64,000 bases of DNA from an uncultured Paracoccaceae bacterium (lineage in GTDB: Bacteria > Pseudomonadota > Alphaproteobacteria > Rhodobacterales > Rhodobacteraceae). This document shows, in pieces, positions 16,271-26,049 of the stretch (position 1 is its first letter; each line of letters starts with the position of its first letter). The stretch covers positions 1 through 64,000 of the forward strand of contig CANLQK010000008.1 of the NCBI GenBank assembly GCA_947493255.1, read 5' to 3'. Below the pieces are notes generated by a model that had not been told where the DNA came from, did not search any database, and worked only from the letters and a program-made list of their open reading frames with translations. The translations under genes were made by a program, and so were the position numbers.

Positions 16271-17733
16271 TCCCCCTTTCGAACAAGACCCTAGGTGATC
16301 TACCTGCAGACGTGCGTGTGCCTCGCTATAACCGTGACGAATTGTCAGCCGGTATTGTGCATATCGGTCTGGGTAACTTTCACCGTGCCCATCAGGCGTG
16401 GTATTTGCACCGTCTCTTCGACGAAGGCCTTGCCCATGAATGGGCGATTGTCGGCGCAGGCGTGCGCGCACCCGATGCGGCGCAGCGCGAACGGTTGTTG
16501 TCGCAAGACTGCCTAACAACGCTTATCGAACTGGGGCCGTCGGGCCGCGCGGTCGAAGTTGTTGGCGCAATGATCGATTTTGCACCGGTCGAGGAACACA
16601 ACATGTCCTTGATCGCCCAAATGGCCGACCCTGCGACACGTATCGTCGCCCTGACTGTAACAGAGGGCGGCTATTTCACGGATCCTGTGACTGGCGAATT
16701 CGCTGCGGATCATGATGACATCACGCATGACGTCGCCAATCCACGCAGCCCAAAAACAGCCTTTGGTGCGATGATCGAAGCCCTGCGTCAACGCCGCGAC
16801 GCAGGCGCAGGCCCGTTCACAGGAATGAGCTGCGATAACCTGCAGGGCAACGGCGTGATCTTGCGTCAAACGGTGGTAAGTTTGGCCAAACTGATCGACG
16901 CCGACCTTGCTGACTGGATCGACAGCAACTGCACATTCCCGAACTCTATGGTCGACTGCATCGTTCCGGCTACCGGCCCTGCAGAACTCGAACTCGTGCG
17001 CGAACTTGGCATCGACGATGATGCGCCTGTGACACACGAAAACTTCCGCCAATGGGTCATCGAAGACAAATTTTGCGCAGGCCGTCCGGATTGGGACAAG
17101 GTCGGGGCTACCTTCACAGATGACGTTCATGACTTCGAGGCAATGAAAATCCGCCTGCTGAATGGTGGGCACCAAGTTTTGGCCAACGTCGGCGAGATCC
17201 TCGGGATAGAGCTTATCTCCGACGCGATGAGCCATCCATCCATCAAAGCCTTGTTTCACAAAGTTCAATCCACGGAAGTGGCACCGCATGTGCACGCCGT
17301 ACCGGGCATGACCCCCGACGCATATATTTCTTTGATTGAATCGCGCTTTGCGAACCCTGCCATCATCGACACCACGCGTCGCGTGGCATTTGACGGGTCT
17401 TCGCGCCACACTGGGTTTATTCTCCCAACCCTGCGCGAAGCCTTGGCGAATGGGCAACCAGTTCAAGGTCTCGCATTGGTCGAAGCCCTTTGGGCGCGTA
17501 TGTGCGAAGGAACCCGTGAAGACGGAACGCAGATTGCACCAAACGACCCCATCTGGGACGAGCTTACAGCTGCAGCAGCTGCGACCAAAACAGATCCGAA
17601 AGCGTGGTTGGCTCAAAGCAGCATCTATGGCGACTTGGCAGATGAACCGGCTTTCGCAGATGCATTTGTTCACTGGATGAACATCATTTGGGCGGACGGT
17701 TGCGAAGCCGCAATCGCGTCTTACGTAAAATAA
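16258..17733 (+). CDS. mtlK: Mannitol 2-dehydrogenase (polyol-specific long-chain dehydrogenase)
   Basis: A 491-residue NAD-dependent dehydrogenase. GLGNFHRAHQAWYL is the nucleotide-binding motif of the long-chain mannitol dehydrogenase family, and the catalytic K-x4-N-x2-H region reads KIRLLNGGHQ. It converts mannitol to fructose and often accepts D-arabinitol or sorbitol. The start ATG lies inside the 3' end of smoS. It is the last gene of the operon before a strong terminator. No fructokinase or xylB gene follows, so fructose must be phosphorylated by enzymes encoded elsewhere. Confidence 0.93.
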   Translation: MDELIPLSNKTLGDLPADVRVPRYNRDELSAGIVHIGLGNFHRAHQAWYLHRLFDEGLAHEWAIVGAGVRAPDAAQRERLLSQDCLTTLIELGPSGRAVEVVGAMIDFAPVEEHNMSLIAQMADPATRIVALTVTEGGYFTDPVTGEFAADHDDITHDVANPRSPKTAFGAMIEALRQRRDAGAGPFTGMSCDNLQGNGVILRQTVVSLAKLIDADLADWIDSNCTFPNSMVDCIVPATGPAELELVRELGIDDDAPVTHENFRQWVIEDKFCAGRPDWDKVGATFTDDVHDFEAMKIRLLNGGHQVLANVGEILGIELISDAMSHPSIKALFHKVQSTEVAPHVHAVPGMTPDAYISLIESRFANPAIIDTTRRVAFDGSSRHTGFILPTLREALANGQPVQGLALVEALWARMCEGTREDGTQIAPNDPIWDELTAAAAATKTDPKAWLAQSSIYGDLADEPAFADAFVHWMNIIWADGCEAAIASYVK

Positions 17734-17756
17734 GATCGCAACCCAAAAAACATCAC

Positions 17757-17790
17757 AAACGACCGCCCCTCATATGTCGGGCGGTCGTTT
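17757..17790 (+). terminator. Rho-independent terminator of the polyol operon
   Basis: The 12-bp perfect stem AAACGACCGCCC / GGGCGGTCGTTT with a ten-base loop ends in T residues, 24 bases after the mtlK stop. Confidence 0.92.
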
Positions 17791-17869
17791 TATGTTTGGC
17801 GTAACCTATAATCTCGCTGGACGTTTGCTCCCAACTGCTGTTGTTTGATCTCCCAACAGGAGGTTCGAA

Positions 17870-19567
17870 ATGGCCGAATTGTCTCAGAAAATTTCACAAG
17901 GTCGCGGTGATAGCCCCGCAGATTTGGTTCTGCGCGGGGGGCAGGTGTTTGATGTTATCACCGGCGAAATGTTGACTGGCGATGTGGCCATCTGCGGCGA
18001 TACAATTGTTGGAACCTGCGATAGCTACGATGGCCAACAGGTCGTGGATGTCACCGGTCTTACCCTTGTTCCGGGTTTCATTGACACGCACCTGCACATC
18101 GAAAGCAGCCTCGTCACACCGTTTGAATTTGACCGTCTCGTCACCCCTTTGGGCGTCACAACGGCCATCTGCGACCCGCACGAAATCGCAAATGTTTTGG
18201 GCGTTGAAGGGATCCAGTACTTTCTTGATGCAGCCCTCGAAACTGTGCTCGATATCCGTGTGAACCTAAGCTCCTGTGTGCCCTCAACCCATATGGAAAC
18301 CACCGGCGCCCAGATCGAAGCAAATGACCTTATCCCGCTGCGCACCCACCCCCATGCCTTGGGTTTGGCAGAGGTTATGAATTACCCTGGCGTCATTCAC
18401 CAAGACCCTGGAATCATGGCTAAGCTGCGTGCCTTTGAAGGGGCCCACATCGATGGCCACGCGCCTTTGCTGTCTGGCCGTGACCTCAACGCCTATATCG
18501 CGGCTGGTATTCGCACAGAACACGAAGCCACAACCGCGCAAGAAGCCAGCGAAAAATTGCAAAAAGGCCTGCGTGTGCTGATCCGCGAAGGGTCCGTGTC
18601 CAAAGACCTTGATGCGCTGTTACCGCTTTTGACAGAACGTACGGCGGCCTACATGTGCTTTTGTACAGACGACCGTAATCCGCTTGATATCGGCGAACAT
18701 GGGCACCTCGACTACCTGATCCGCACCGCGATCGCGCGCGGCACATCGCCCGTTGCCGCCTACCGCGCGGCGTCACTATCTGCGGCCGAAGCCTTTGGAT
18801 TAAAGGACCGTGGCCTCATCGCACCCGGTCAACGGGCCGACATCGTCTGCCTCGGCTCATTAGAAGACTGCGATGCTCAGATGACGTTTTGTGGCGGTGT
18901 TCGCGCCGGTGAGGCCGCCTTCAATGCTCGTAAAATCACACCACCCATTGGGCGAAACTCCGTTCAGGCCCCACAGGTTACGGCACAAGATTTCCGCACC
19001 TCGTCTAACCGCGCAGACACGGACGTCATCGGGGTTATTCCTGGTAAGATCATCACAGACCATTTGCATGAAACCATCGAACCCGAAAGCGGCGATAAAC
19101 GTCCCGATATTGCCCGTGACCTAATCAAAATCGCGGTAATCGAACGGCATGGCATCAACGGCAATATCGCAACGGGGTTTGTCAAAGGCTTCGGATTGCA
19201 ACGCGGTGCCATCGCGTCGACCGTGTGCCACGACCATCATAACATCGCCTGTGTCGGTGCCGACTATGACGACATGGCGCTTGCGGCCAACCGGTTGTCT
19301 GACATCGAAGGTGGCTTTGTAGTCGTCGAGGGTGGCAAAATACGCGCCGAACTCGCGCTTCCGGTTGCAGGGTTGATGAGCCTCGAACCCTTTGAACACG
19401 TTCGCGACAAACTCGAAATCTTGCGCGACGCGGCAAAAGATCTTGGGGTCACATTGGAAGAACCGTTCTTGCAATTGGCCTTCTTGGCACTGCCGGTCAT
19501 TCCCATGCTCAAAATCACCGACCGCGGCATGGTCGATGTCACGAAATTCGAAATCATCGCGTCCTAA
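17870..19567 (+). CDS. ade: Adenine deaminase
   Basis: A 565-residue metal-dependent hydrolase of the Ade type, converting adenine to hypoxanthine and ammonia in purine salvage. Metal-binding and catalytic motifs include [34 protein letters not shown] and CFCTDDRNP. The C-terminal domain with [15 protein letters not shown] and VCHDHHNI is characteristic of this family. AGGAGG precedes the ATG. The stop overlaps the convergent stop of the metallo-hydrolase gene by four bases. The 80-base leader was examined for a purine riboswitch core and none was seen. Confidence 0.95.
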   Translation: MAELSQKISQGRGDSPADLVLRGGQVFDVITGEMLTGDVAICGDTIVGTCDSYDGQQVVDVTGLTLVPGFIDTHLHIESSLVTPFEFDRLVTPLGVTTAICDPHEIANVLGVEGIQYFLDAALETVLDIRVNLSSCVPSTHMETTGAQIEANDLIPLRTHPHALGLAEVMNYPGVIHQDPGIMAKLRAFEGAHIDGHAPLLSGRDLNAYIAAGIRTEHEATTAQEASEKLQKGLRVLIREGSVSKDLDALLPLLTERTAAYMCFCTDDRNPLDIGEHGHLDYLIRTAIARGTSPVAAYRAASLSAAEAFGLKDRGLIAPGQRADIVCLGSLEDCDAQMTFCGGVRAGEAAFNARKITPPIGRNSVQAPQVTAQDFRTSSNRADTDVIGVIPGKIITDHLHETIEPESGDKRPDIARDLIKIAVIERHGINGNIATGFVKGFGLQRGAIASTVCHDHHNIACVGADYDDMALAANRLSDIEGGFVVVEGGKIRAELALPVAGLMSLEPFEHVRDKLEILRDAAKDLGVTLEEPFLQLAFLALPVIPMLKITDRGMVDVTKFEIIAS

Positions 19568-20439
19568 AGGCCGTTCACAGGCACCTTAAGCACAGGGTTT
19601 CCATTTTCGTCTGTCGGGACGTTTCCAGCACGCATGTTCACCTGCAGGGCAGGGATAATCAATTTTGGCACAGCCAATTGCGCGTCGCGTTCTGTGCGGA
19701 ACTTGATAAATTCTTCGCGGGTTTTACCTCCGCCGACGTGAATATTTTCTGCCCGCTGTTCAGCCACCGTCGTTTCCCACGCAATCGCGCGGCCGTTCGG
19801 TCCGTAGTCGTGGCACATAAATAGGCGCATCTCATCGGGCAGGGCCAAGACCTTTTGAATGCTATCGTATAATTCGCCTGCATCCCCACCGGGAAAATCG
19901 GCGCGGGCAGATCCGCCGTCTGGCATGAATAGCGTATCACCAACAAAGGCCGCATTGCCCACCACATGCACCATGCACGCAGGCGTGTGACCAGGTGTGG
20001 CGATGGCACGGCAGGTCATTTTGCCGACTTGATAGGTGTCGCCATCCTCGAAAAGGGCGTCAAACTGTGATCCATCCCGCTGAAACTCTGTCCCCTCGTT
20101 GAACACTTTCCCAAAGGTTTCTTGGATGACCATGATTTTGGACCCAACACCAATTTTCCCGCCGAGTTCTTGTTGCAAATAGGGGGCCGCGCTTAGGTGG
20201 TCGGCGTGCACATGGGTCTCAATGATCCAATCCAAGGTCAAACCGCGTTCGCGAATGTGGGCAATAAGTCCGTCAGCGGCATCGGTCGTGATGCGACCAG
20301 CGGCATAATCAATGTCCATGACGCTGTCGATTATCGCACAATGGTCGCTGTCAGGGTCTTTCACGATATAGGTGATCGTGTTGGTCCCTTCGTCGAAAAC
20401 ACCTTCAACCTCGGGGATAACGTCCATCGAATATGTCAT
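19564..20439 (-). CDS. Persulfide-dioxygenase-like metallo-beta-lactamase-fold hydrolase
   Basis: A 291-residue protein of the ETHE1/Blh branch of the metallo-beta-lactamase superfamily. The metal motif THVHADH gives His76, His78, Asp80 and His81. Further ligands sit in [14 protein letters not shown] and the Asp of VGDTLF. Family members oxidise glutathione persulfide to sulfite, or detoxify sulfide. The start ATG overlaps the stop of the YeeE-type gene upstream (ATGA), placing it last in a three-gene sulfur operon. Its stop overlaps that of ade by four bases, with no room for a terminator. An in-frame ATG at 20427 is an alternative start. Confidence 0.87.
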   Translation of the reverse strand: MTYSMDVIPEVEGVFDEGTNTITYIVKDPDSDHCAIIDSVMDIDYAAGRITTDAADGLIAHIRERGLTLDWIIETHVHADHLSAAPYLQQELGGKIGVGSKIMVIQETFGKVFNEGTEFQRDGSQFDALFEDGDTYQVGKMTCRAIATPGHTPACMVHVVGNAAFVGDTLFMPDGGSARADFPGGDAGELYDSIQKVLALPDEMRLFMCHDYGPNGRAIAWETTVAEQRAENIHVGGGKTREEFIKFRTERDAQLAVPKLIIPALQVNMRAGNVPTDENGNPVLKVPVNGL

Positions 20440-20879
20440 GCGTTGGCCTCGGCGCTGGTATTGCCGTTGCGGTTTTGCAGGGCTTTCGCAACAACGATAC
20501 CGGCGATCATTGCAACCGTGAAGGTCAAGACGGCGGGGTGCAACGTTCCAACGGCTGGCAACGCACCACCGGGGCAAAACCCGGCCAATCCCCAACCAAC
20601 CCCAAAGGCAATGGATCCACCAATCAAACGCGCATCAATGCTGCGCAATGTCGGTAGATGAAACACATCCGCCATCGCCGGTGCTGGGCGTTTCAGGACA
20701 AACCTGTACCCTAGTGCGGTGACGCCCAATGCGCCGCCCATAACAAAGGCCAAAGAGGGGTCCCACGTCCCTGCAATATCAAAGAAATTCAAAACCTTCG
20801 CAGGGTTTGCCATGCCGCCCAAAATGATGCCGACACCAAATATGAGGCCAATGAGATACGTCAAAATATACCGCATCAT
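20436..20879 (-). CDS. YeeE/YedE-family half-transporter, second subunit
   Basis: A 147-residue hydrophobic protein with about four membrane helices. It carries the family motif GFCPGGALPAVG, where the Cys is thought to handle sulfur species in YeeE/YedE transporters such as thiosulfate importers. The protein is a half-size version that probably pairs with the next upstream gene product. The ATG at 20879 overlaps the upstream stop (ATGA); a second ATG follows directly. It is coupled downstream to the persulfide-dioxygenase-like gene. Confidence 0.85.
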   Translation of the reverse strand: MMRYILTYLIGLIFGVGIILGGMANPAKVLNFFDIAGTWDPSLAFVMGGALGVTALGYRFVLKRPAPAMADVFHLPTLRSIDARLIGGSIAFGVGWGLAGFCPGGALPAVGTLHPAVLTFTVAMIAGIVVAKALQNRNGNTSAEANA

Positions 20880-21310
20880 ACCGCTCCTCCGATCACATGG
20901 CGCGTCACGTAAACGGTCACAAACGCTGCGGCCATAAACACCAATGTCGCCACAATCGACCGTGGAGAGACCCGCGCCATGCCGCAAACGCCGTGCCCAG
21001 ATGTGCAACCGCCGCCAAACGTAACCCCAACGCCTACAATCAGCCCGCTGGCGATCATCGCTGCGGTAGAAACAGGAACCTGCACCTCAACCGGCGTACC
21101 GCTAACAAGGACATACAACGCAGGGGCTGTTACCATTCCGGCCAACAGCGTGGCCCGCCATGCCCAATCTTCGCGGCTGGTGGGCCAAACGAAACCGGCC
21201 AAAATGCCGGTCGCTCCCATGATGCGGCCCATAAAACCCATCAATAGGATTGATGCGATCCCAATCAATATGCCGCCCACAAGGGACGCAATTGGCGTAA
21301 ATTCTGTCAT
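20876..21310 (-). CDS. YeeE/YedE-family half-transporter, first subunit
   Basis: A 144-residue membrane protein with about four helices and the conserved sulfur motif GGGCTSGHGVCG followed by RVSPRSIVAT. In two-gene arrangements this half (PmpA-like) and the following half (PmpB-like) are predicted to form one transporter for sulfur compounds. It is the first gene of the sulfur operon. A 20-bp palindrome lies 32 bases upstream of its start. No adjacent regulator gene is present. Confidence 0.87.
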   Translation of the reverse strand: MTEFTPIASLVGGILIGIASILLMGFMGRIMGATGILAGFVWPTSREDWAWRATLLAGMVTAPALYVLVSGTPVEVQVPVSTAAMIASGLIVGVGVTFGGGCTSGHGVCGMARVSPRSIVATLVFMAAAFVTVYVTRHVIGGAV

Positions 21311-21341
21311 TGCTCTGTTTCCAATCTAGGTTAGAAACAAC

Positions 21342-21361
21342 ATATCTCGATTTCGAGATAT
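21342..21361. promoter_or_regulatory. Palindromic operator upstream of the sulfur operon
   Basis: ATATCTCGA at 21342-21350 and TCGAGATAT at 21353-21361 form a perfect 9-bp inverted repeat with a two-base centre. Size, AT-rich arms and position before the YeeE genes fit an operator for a dimeric ArsR-type sulfur sensor (BigR/SqrR class). It also lies just after the stop of the upstream kinase gene, but low GC and no T-tract argue against a terminator. Confidence 0.6.
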
Positions 21362-21362
21362 T

Positions 21363-22010
21363 TCAAGCGACCTCAAGTCCATCCAAACCAAACGTCACAT
21401 CGGCGGGCAGGGTGCGCTCAATAACGGCCTGCGCGTTTGGCACATCGTTGCTGGTCGCACGCCGTGTGGCGGCGGCACTGCTTAACCCATGTCCCAACCA
21501 ACGTTGGATCAACCGTGCCCGTAATTCAGGTAACGGAACATCTAGCCGTACAGACAACGTCCAAAGCGGCGCTAGGTTGAACCAAGGCGCTTCATCAAAC
21601 AAAAGGTAATTGCCTTCCACGATGATCACTTCGGCCTCTGCCGGAATGACCCGTGCCCCAGCAATGGCCAAATCGCGTGACCGATCAAAAACAGGAACCA
21701 CCACATCCGCGCGTTCCTTCAGGCGTCGCACCGTATGCACAAACCCTGCACCGTCAAAGGTATGAGGTGCGCCTTTCCGCCCCAAATCGCCACGGTCTTC
21801 CAACACCCGATTGTCCAGATGAAATCCGTCTTGAGGCACCACTGCGGTCAAACATTTTTGGTCGTTCAATCGGCGCGCCAGTTCATCAGCCAGCGTGGTT
21901 TTGCCGCTTGCAGGTGGGCCTGCAATGGCAACAATCGTCCGTGCGGGGGTATCGCGCAAAGGGTGGATTAAATCCGATAATTGGTTGATTTGAGGTGTAA
22001 GATCTATCAA
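21363..22010 (-). CDS. P-loop kinase of the uridine kinase/phosphoribulokinase type
   Basis: A 215-residue protein with Walker A IAGPPASGKTTL near residue 30, a Walker-B-like VIIVEGNYLLFDEAPW and an arginine-rich lid (LRARLIQRWLGHG). This fits small nucleoside or sugar kinases of the uridine kinase/pantothenate kinase-like group; FrcK-like sugar kinases are also possible. The substrate cannot be fixed. The only suitable start is a TTG at 22010 with AGGG upstream, since a stop codon lies six codons further upstream and no ATG precedes the P-loop. Confidence 0.82.
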   Translation of the reverse strand: MIDLTPQINQLSDLIHPLRDTPARTIVAIAGPPASGKTTLADELARRLNDQKCLTAVVPQDGFHLDNRVLEDRGDLGRKGAPHTFDGAGFVHTVRRLKERADVVVPVFDRSRDLAIAGARVIPAEAEVIIVEGNYLLFDEAPWFNLAPLWTLSVRLDVPLPELRARLIQRWLGHGLSSAAATRRATSNDVPNAQAVIERTLPADVTFGLDGLEVA

Positions 22011-22067
22011 TCGAGGGGTCCCTTTTTACCCACTGTGCACCGATGGCACCGTTTTGGGAATCCCTGA

Positions 22068-22751
22068 TTATCGAGGCGGCAACTTCCGGCTGGCGTCCTT
22101 AAACGCAAACGGCTTCATCGCTGCGCCGTGTTCGTCCAAAAATGCCCACACACGTGCTGCATCATGGCGTCCCAATTCGCGCAACCACCATGAAACCGAC
22201 TTTTGAATAAACCAATCGGTGTCCTGAACGTACCCCGCAGCCCATCCCAATATCCGCTCGCGGGCTTCGGTTTCTTCGGGTTTGGGGTGGTTCTGTTTCG
22301 TCCAAGGCAGGGTCATGACCAACGCACTGCGTTTCGTCCACTTATGGTCAGACGTTGTCCATGTTTCGACCTCGTCCAACCGTGCGGGGTCAGCCGTCAA
22401 CCGCCGTGATCCCGCACCGCAGGCGTGATCCGCCAAGGCCCACCCATCAAACGTCGGCACCCAAGACGCGATCAGTTGCCAAACATCTTCGTCTGGCTTG
22501 ATCCGTGCCTGCACCAACAATTTCGCAGCTGCGACACGGGCCTCGTGTACATTGCTGTCCCATAGATCTGCAGCCAATGTAACGCGTTCTTCCAACGTCG
22601 CTTCCGCGCGCCAGCGTGCACAGGCGTCATAGATCACCGGGTTGGCAATACCATAAAAGGGGCGGTCGGATTTGTGATAGGCCGCCATCTCGCCAGCTTT
22701 ATAGGCATCACCGAGTTCCGCCAGTTCCGCCAGCGCGTCTTCAACGTTCAT
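22068..22751 (-). CDS. AlkD-like DNA alkylation repair protein
   Basis: A 227-residue all-helical protein resembling the AlkD/DNA alkylation repair family (HEAT-like repeats). Conserved features include VHEARVAAAKLL, an Asp/Trp-rich stretch FDGWALADH and WFIQKSVSWWLRELG near the C-terminus. AlkD homologues excise N3- and N7-alkylated bases without base flipping. The ATG overlaps the TGA of glmS (ATGA), so translation is coupled to cell-wall precursor synthesis, an unexpected partner. The gene ends before the kinase gene with no clear terminator. Confidence 0.82.
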   Translation of the reverse strand: MNVEDALAELAELGDAYKAGEMAAYHKSDRPFYGIANPVIYDACARWRAEATLEERVTLAADLWDSNVHEARVAAAKLLVQARIKPDEDVWQLIASWVPTFDGWALADHACGAGSRRLTADPARLDEVETWTTSDHKWTKRSALVMTLPWTKQNHPKPEETEARERILGWAAGYVQDTDWFIQKSVSWWLRELGRHDAARVWAFLDEHGAAMKPFAFKDASRKLPPR

Positions 22752-24565
22752 TCTACGGTCACCGATTTTGCCAAATTGCGCGGTTGATCTACGTCAGTGC
22801 CTTTGGCCACCGCCGTGTGATAAGCCAACAGTTGGGCGGGAATAGCGTATAGAATTGGCGCTACAAATGGGTCGACCTCTGGCATCAAAATGGTTTCCCA
22901 CACACCTGGTCCGGCCTCCTTTGCGCCTTGCGCATCCGTGATCAACAACACGCGGCCACCACGGGCCATAACTTCTTGCATGTTGGAAATGGTCTTGTCG
23001 AACAACGCGTCGCGCGGTGCCATTACGATCACCGGAACATGTTCGTCGACCAATGCAATGGGCCCGTGTTTTAGCTCACCTGATGCATAAGCTTCGGCGT
23101 GAATGTAGCTGATTTCTTTCAGCTTTAGCGCACCTTCATGGGCCAGCGCATACATTGGGCCACGTCCTAAAAATAGAATGTCGCGTGCTTCGGCCAGTTT
23201 GCGTGCCACCCCTTGGGTATAGCTGTCTTGCGACAAGGCATGGTTCATCAAGCCTGGGATCGACTTCACAGATTCCAGTGCCGCCGCGACCTGTTCGGCG
23301 TTCATCTCGCCTCGGTCCTGCGCGGCCTTGATCGCCAAAATTGCCAGAACTGTCAGCTGGCATGTAAACGCCTTTGTCGACGCCACGCCAATCTCTGTGC
23401 CGGCCAAAATGGGCAACGGTAAATCGCTTTCACGCGCGATTGAACTTTCTGGAACGTTGACCACAGAAATGATCTTGTCTGCCCGCCCTTCACAGTAACG
23501 CAACGCCGCCAAAGTATCGGCCGTTTCGCCGGACTGGCTGACAAACAGCGCCGCCGTCCCTTTGGAAATAGGAGGCTCTCGGTAGCGAAATTCAGACGCC
23601 ACATCGATTTCTACGGGCAACCGCGCAACCTGTTCGAACCAGTACTTTGCGGTCAAACAGGCGTAAAATGCAGTGCCGCAGGCAACCATTGTTAACCGTT
23701 CGATTGACGCAAAATCAAATCCGGGGTCCGGCAGTTCGATTTTACCGTCGTTGATGTAATAGCCCAACGCGTTGGTCAAAACAGATGGTTGTTCTGCAAT
23801 CTCTTTGGCCATGTAATGTTTATGACCACCTTTATCGACGGCGGCTGTATCGATCTTGATCGTGCGTTTTTCACGGTTCGCCAGCTCGCCCTGCGCGTCA
23901 CGGATTTCAACGCTTTCGCGGGTCAAAATGGCCCAATCGCCTTCTTCCAAATACGTGATCTGGTCGGTCATGGGGGCCAACGCAATCGCGTCGGACCCGA
24001 CAAAATTCTCGCCAACGCCGTGACCAATCGCCAAAGGCGAACCCTTACGTGCTGCGATCATCAAATCCTGCTCGCCCTCGAACAAGAAACAAAGGGCATA
24101 TGCCCCTTCAAGCCGCGCGATGGTTTTCTCTGCCGCGTCGCGGGGGGCCAAACCGTCATCCAGAAAACTCTGCGTCAGCAGGGCGACGGTTTCTGTATCC
24201 GTATCCGTTTCATACCCAATCCCACGGGCCGCCAGTTCTTCGCGCAATTCACGGAAGTTCTCGACGATGCCGTTGTGAACCACCGCAACACGTCGGGTTT
24301 GGTGGGGGTGGGCGTTTTTGACGTTTGGTTCGCCGTGGGTGGCCCAGCGTGTATGACCAATGCCGGATTTTCCAGCCAAAGGGTTATGGACCAATAGATC
24401 CTGAAGGTTCACCAGTTTGCCAACCGCGCGGCGACGGTCCAACGCGCCGTCCAGAACGGTCGCAATGCCCGCACTGTCATACCCACGATATTCCAGCCGC
24501 TTTAGCGCTTCCACCAGAATGGGGGCCGCTTCATGTTTGCCCAGGACACCTACAATACCACACAT
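22748..24565 (-). CDS. glmS: Glucosamine-fructose-6-phosphate aminotransferase (isomerizing)
   Basis: A 605-residue enzyme making glucosamine-6-phosphate from fructose-6-phosphate and glutamine, the first step to UDP-GlcNAc. The N-terminal glutaminase begins with the catalytic Cys (MCGIVGVLG), with GHTRWATHG downstream. Two SIS sugar isomerase domains follow (VSQSGETADTLAAL and LGRGPMYALAHEGALKLKEISY), ending in AKSVTVE. It lies two bases after the glmU stop and overlaps the AlkD-like gene downstream. A glmS ribozyme would need an upstream leader and there is no room for one. Confidence 0.97.
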   Translation of the reverse strand: MCGIVGVLGKHEAAPILVEALKRLEYRGYDSAGIATVLDGALDRRRAVGKLVNLQDLLVHNPLAGKSGIGHTRWATHGEPNVKNAHPHQTRRVAVVHNGIVENFRELREELAARGIGYETDTDTETVALLTQSFLDDGLAPRDAAEKTIARLEGAYALCFLFEGEQDLMIAARKGSPLAIGHGVGENFVGSDAIALAPMTDQITYLEEGDWAILTRESVEIRDAQGELANREKRTIKIDTAAVDKGGHKHYMAKEIAEQPSVLTNALGYYINDGKIELPDPGFDFASIERLTMVACGTAFYACLTAKYWFEQVARLPVEIDVASEFRYREPPISKGTAALFVSQSGETADTLAALRYCEGRADKIISVVNVPESSIARESDLPLPILAGTEIGVASTKAFTCQLTVLAILAIKAAQDRGEMNAEQVAAALESVKSIPGLMNHALSQDSYTQGVARKLAEARDILFLGRGPMYALAHEGALKLKEISYIHAEAYASGELKHGPIALVDEHVPVIVMAPRDALFDKTISNMQEVMARGGRVLLITDAQGAKEAGPGVWETILMPEVDPFVAPILYAIPAQLLAYHTAVAKGTDVDQPRNLAKSVTVE

Positions 24566-24567
24566 TT

Positions 24568-25920
24568 TTACGCTCCCTTGCCCTGTTTGGCCTTCTTCGC
24601 CTTTAACTTTTCGAACATCCGACGGGCAAATCCGGCTTTGTTGTCTTGGCGTGCCCGTGCCACGGCCATGTCACCGTCAGGAACGTCGCGTGTCACGACA
24701 GTTCCAGTGGCTGTCATGCTTTCGTCGCCCAAAGTGACTGGGGCCACCAACATGGTGTTGGACCCGATGAACACATCGCTCCCGATGGTCGTTTTGTGTT
24801 TGAAAACACCATCGTAATTGCAGGTGATCGTACCAGCGCCAATGTTTGTGCGCTCACCAACGTGCGCATCGCCGATGTAACTCAGGTGGTTCACTTTAGC
24901 ACCCGCATCAATCACGGCATTTTTGATTTCCACGAAATTCCCGACCTTCACGTTTTCAGCCAATTCAGCACCCGGACGCAGCCGCGCATAGGGGCCAACG
25001 ACGCTCCCACGCGAAACATGACAGCCCTCTAGGTGGCTAAACGCGCGGATCGTCGCGTCGTTTTCAACGGTTACACCTTTGGCAAACACCACATTAGGTT
25101 CCACCACGGTATCGGACCCCAAATAGGTGTCATGGCTGAAATACACCGTGTCTGGTGCGTGCAACGTGACCCCGTTTTGCATGGCATCCAACCGTGCCTG
25201 CGTTTGAAATGCAGCTTCGGCCACGGCCAATTCTGGGCGGCTGTTAATCCCCATCGTTTCGGCTTCGTCACAACGCACAACACCGGCGCTCATGCCGCGG
25301 GTGCGTGCAATTGCGGGAATGTCAGTCAGGTAAAACTCGCCCGACGCATTTTCGTTTGTCACGGCATCCAACAGGTCAAACAGCACATCGGCTTTGGCGC
25401 AGACCACACCAGAATTGCAAAGGGTGATGGCACGCGTGGCCTCGTCGGCGTCTTTAAATTCGACGATCTCTAATAGGGCGTCGCCATCCGTCACCAAACG
25501 TCCGTACCGTCCTGGGTCTGCCGCTTCAAACCCCAAAACAACCACATCATGAGTCGCGCGGGCGCCCAACATGGCTTCCAGCGTCTCGCCGCTGATAAAT
25601 GGCGTGTCGCCGTACAAAACAATCGCATCACCGTCGAACCCATCAAGGGCAGGGCGGGCCTGTAAAACAGCGTGGCCGGTGCCAAGCTGTTCGGTTTGAA
25701 GGGCTACATCAACATCGTCCGTCCAGTCGCGTGCGGCGGCTTCGACCGCTTCGGCACCATGGCCTGTCACGACAACGGTTTTCACAGGCTCGACCGATGC
25801 ACCGGATTTCATGGCGTGCACCAACAGCGGCGCGCCCGCGACTTCGTGCAGCACTTTCGGCAGGTCGGATTGCATCCGTGTGCCCTTGCCTGCGGCCAAA
25901 ATTATCAATGCGACTGACAT
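24568..25920 (-). CDS. glmU: Bifunctional N-acetylglucosamine-1-phosphate uridyltransferase / acetyltransferase
   Basis: A 450-residue enzyme performing the last two steps to UDP-GlcNAc. The N-terminal nucleotidyltransferase shows LAAGKGTRMQSDLPKVLHE. The C-terminal left-handed beta-helix carries the hexapeptide repeats (VGNFVEIKNAVI, YIGDAHVGERTNIGAGTIT) with the Lys/His acetyltransferase site. It is the first gene of glmU-glmS-alkD on the minus strand and diverges from gph. Confidence 0.97.
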   Translation of the reverse strand: MSVALIILAAGKGTRMQSDLPKVLHEVAGAPLLVHAMKSGASVEPVKTVVVTGHGAEAVEAAARDWTDDVDVALQTEQLGTGHAVLQARPALDGFDGDAIVLYGDTPFISGETLEAMLGARATHDVVVLGFEAADPGRYGRLVTDGDALLEIVEFKDADEATRAITLCNSGVVCAKADVLFDLLDAVTNENASGEFYLTDIPAIARTRGMSAGVVRCDEAETMGINSRPELAVAEAAFQTQARLDAMQNGVTLHAPDTVYFSHDTYLGSDTVVEPNVVFAKGVTVENDATIRAFSHLEGCHVSRGSVVGPYARLRPGAELAENVKVGNFVEIKNAVIDAGAKVNHLSYIGDAHVGERTNIGAGTITCNYDGVFKHKTTIGSDVFIGSNTMLVAPVTLGDESMTATGTVVTRDVPDGDMAVARARQDNKAGFARRMFEKLKAKKAKQGKGA

Positions 25921-26049
25921 ACCTGCCTCATATTGTTGTTTTTGTCTTCATACCCGCAACATAGCGTAACACAAGGGTAAGACGGGGGTAGGGGGTTCAC
26001 ATCCCATGTCAGCCCGTTACATCTGTGGTGATTGAGCAAAGGAAATGTA

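Noticed and set aside
17791-17869. Purine riboswitch before adenine deaminase
   Set aside because: No conserved core bases of the purine aptamer were found in the 80-base leader.
24566-24567. glmS ribozyme
   Set aside because: Only two bases separate glmU and glmS, so there is no leader to hold it.
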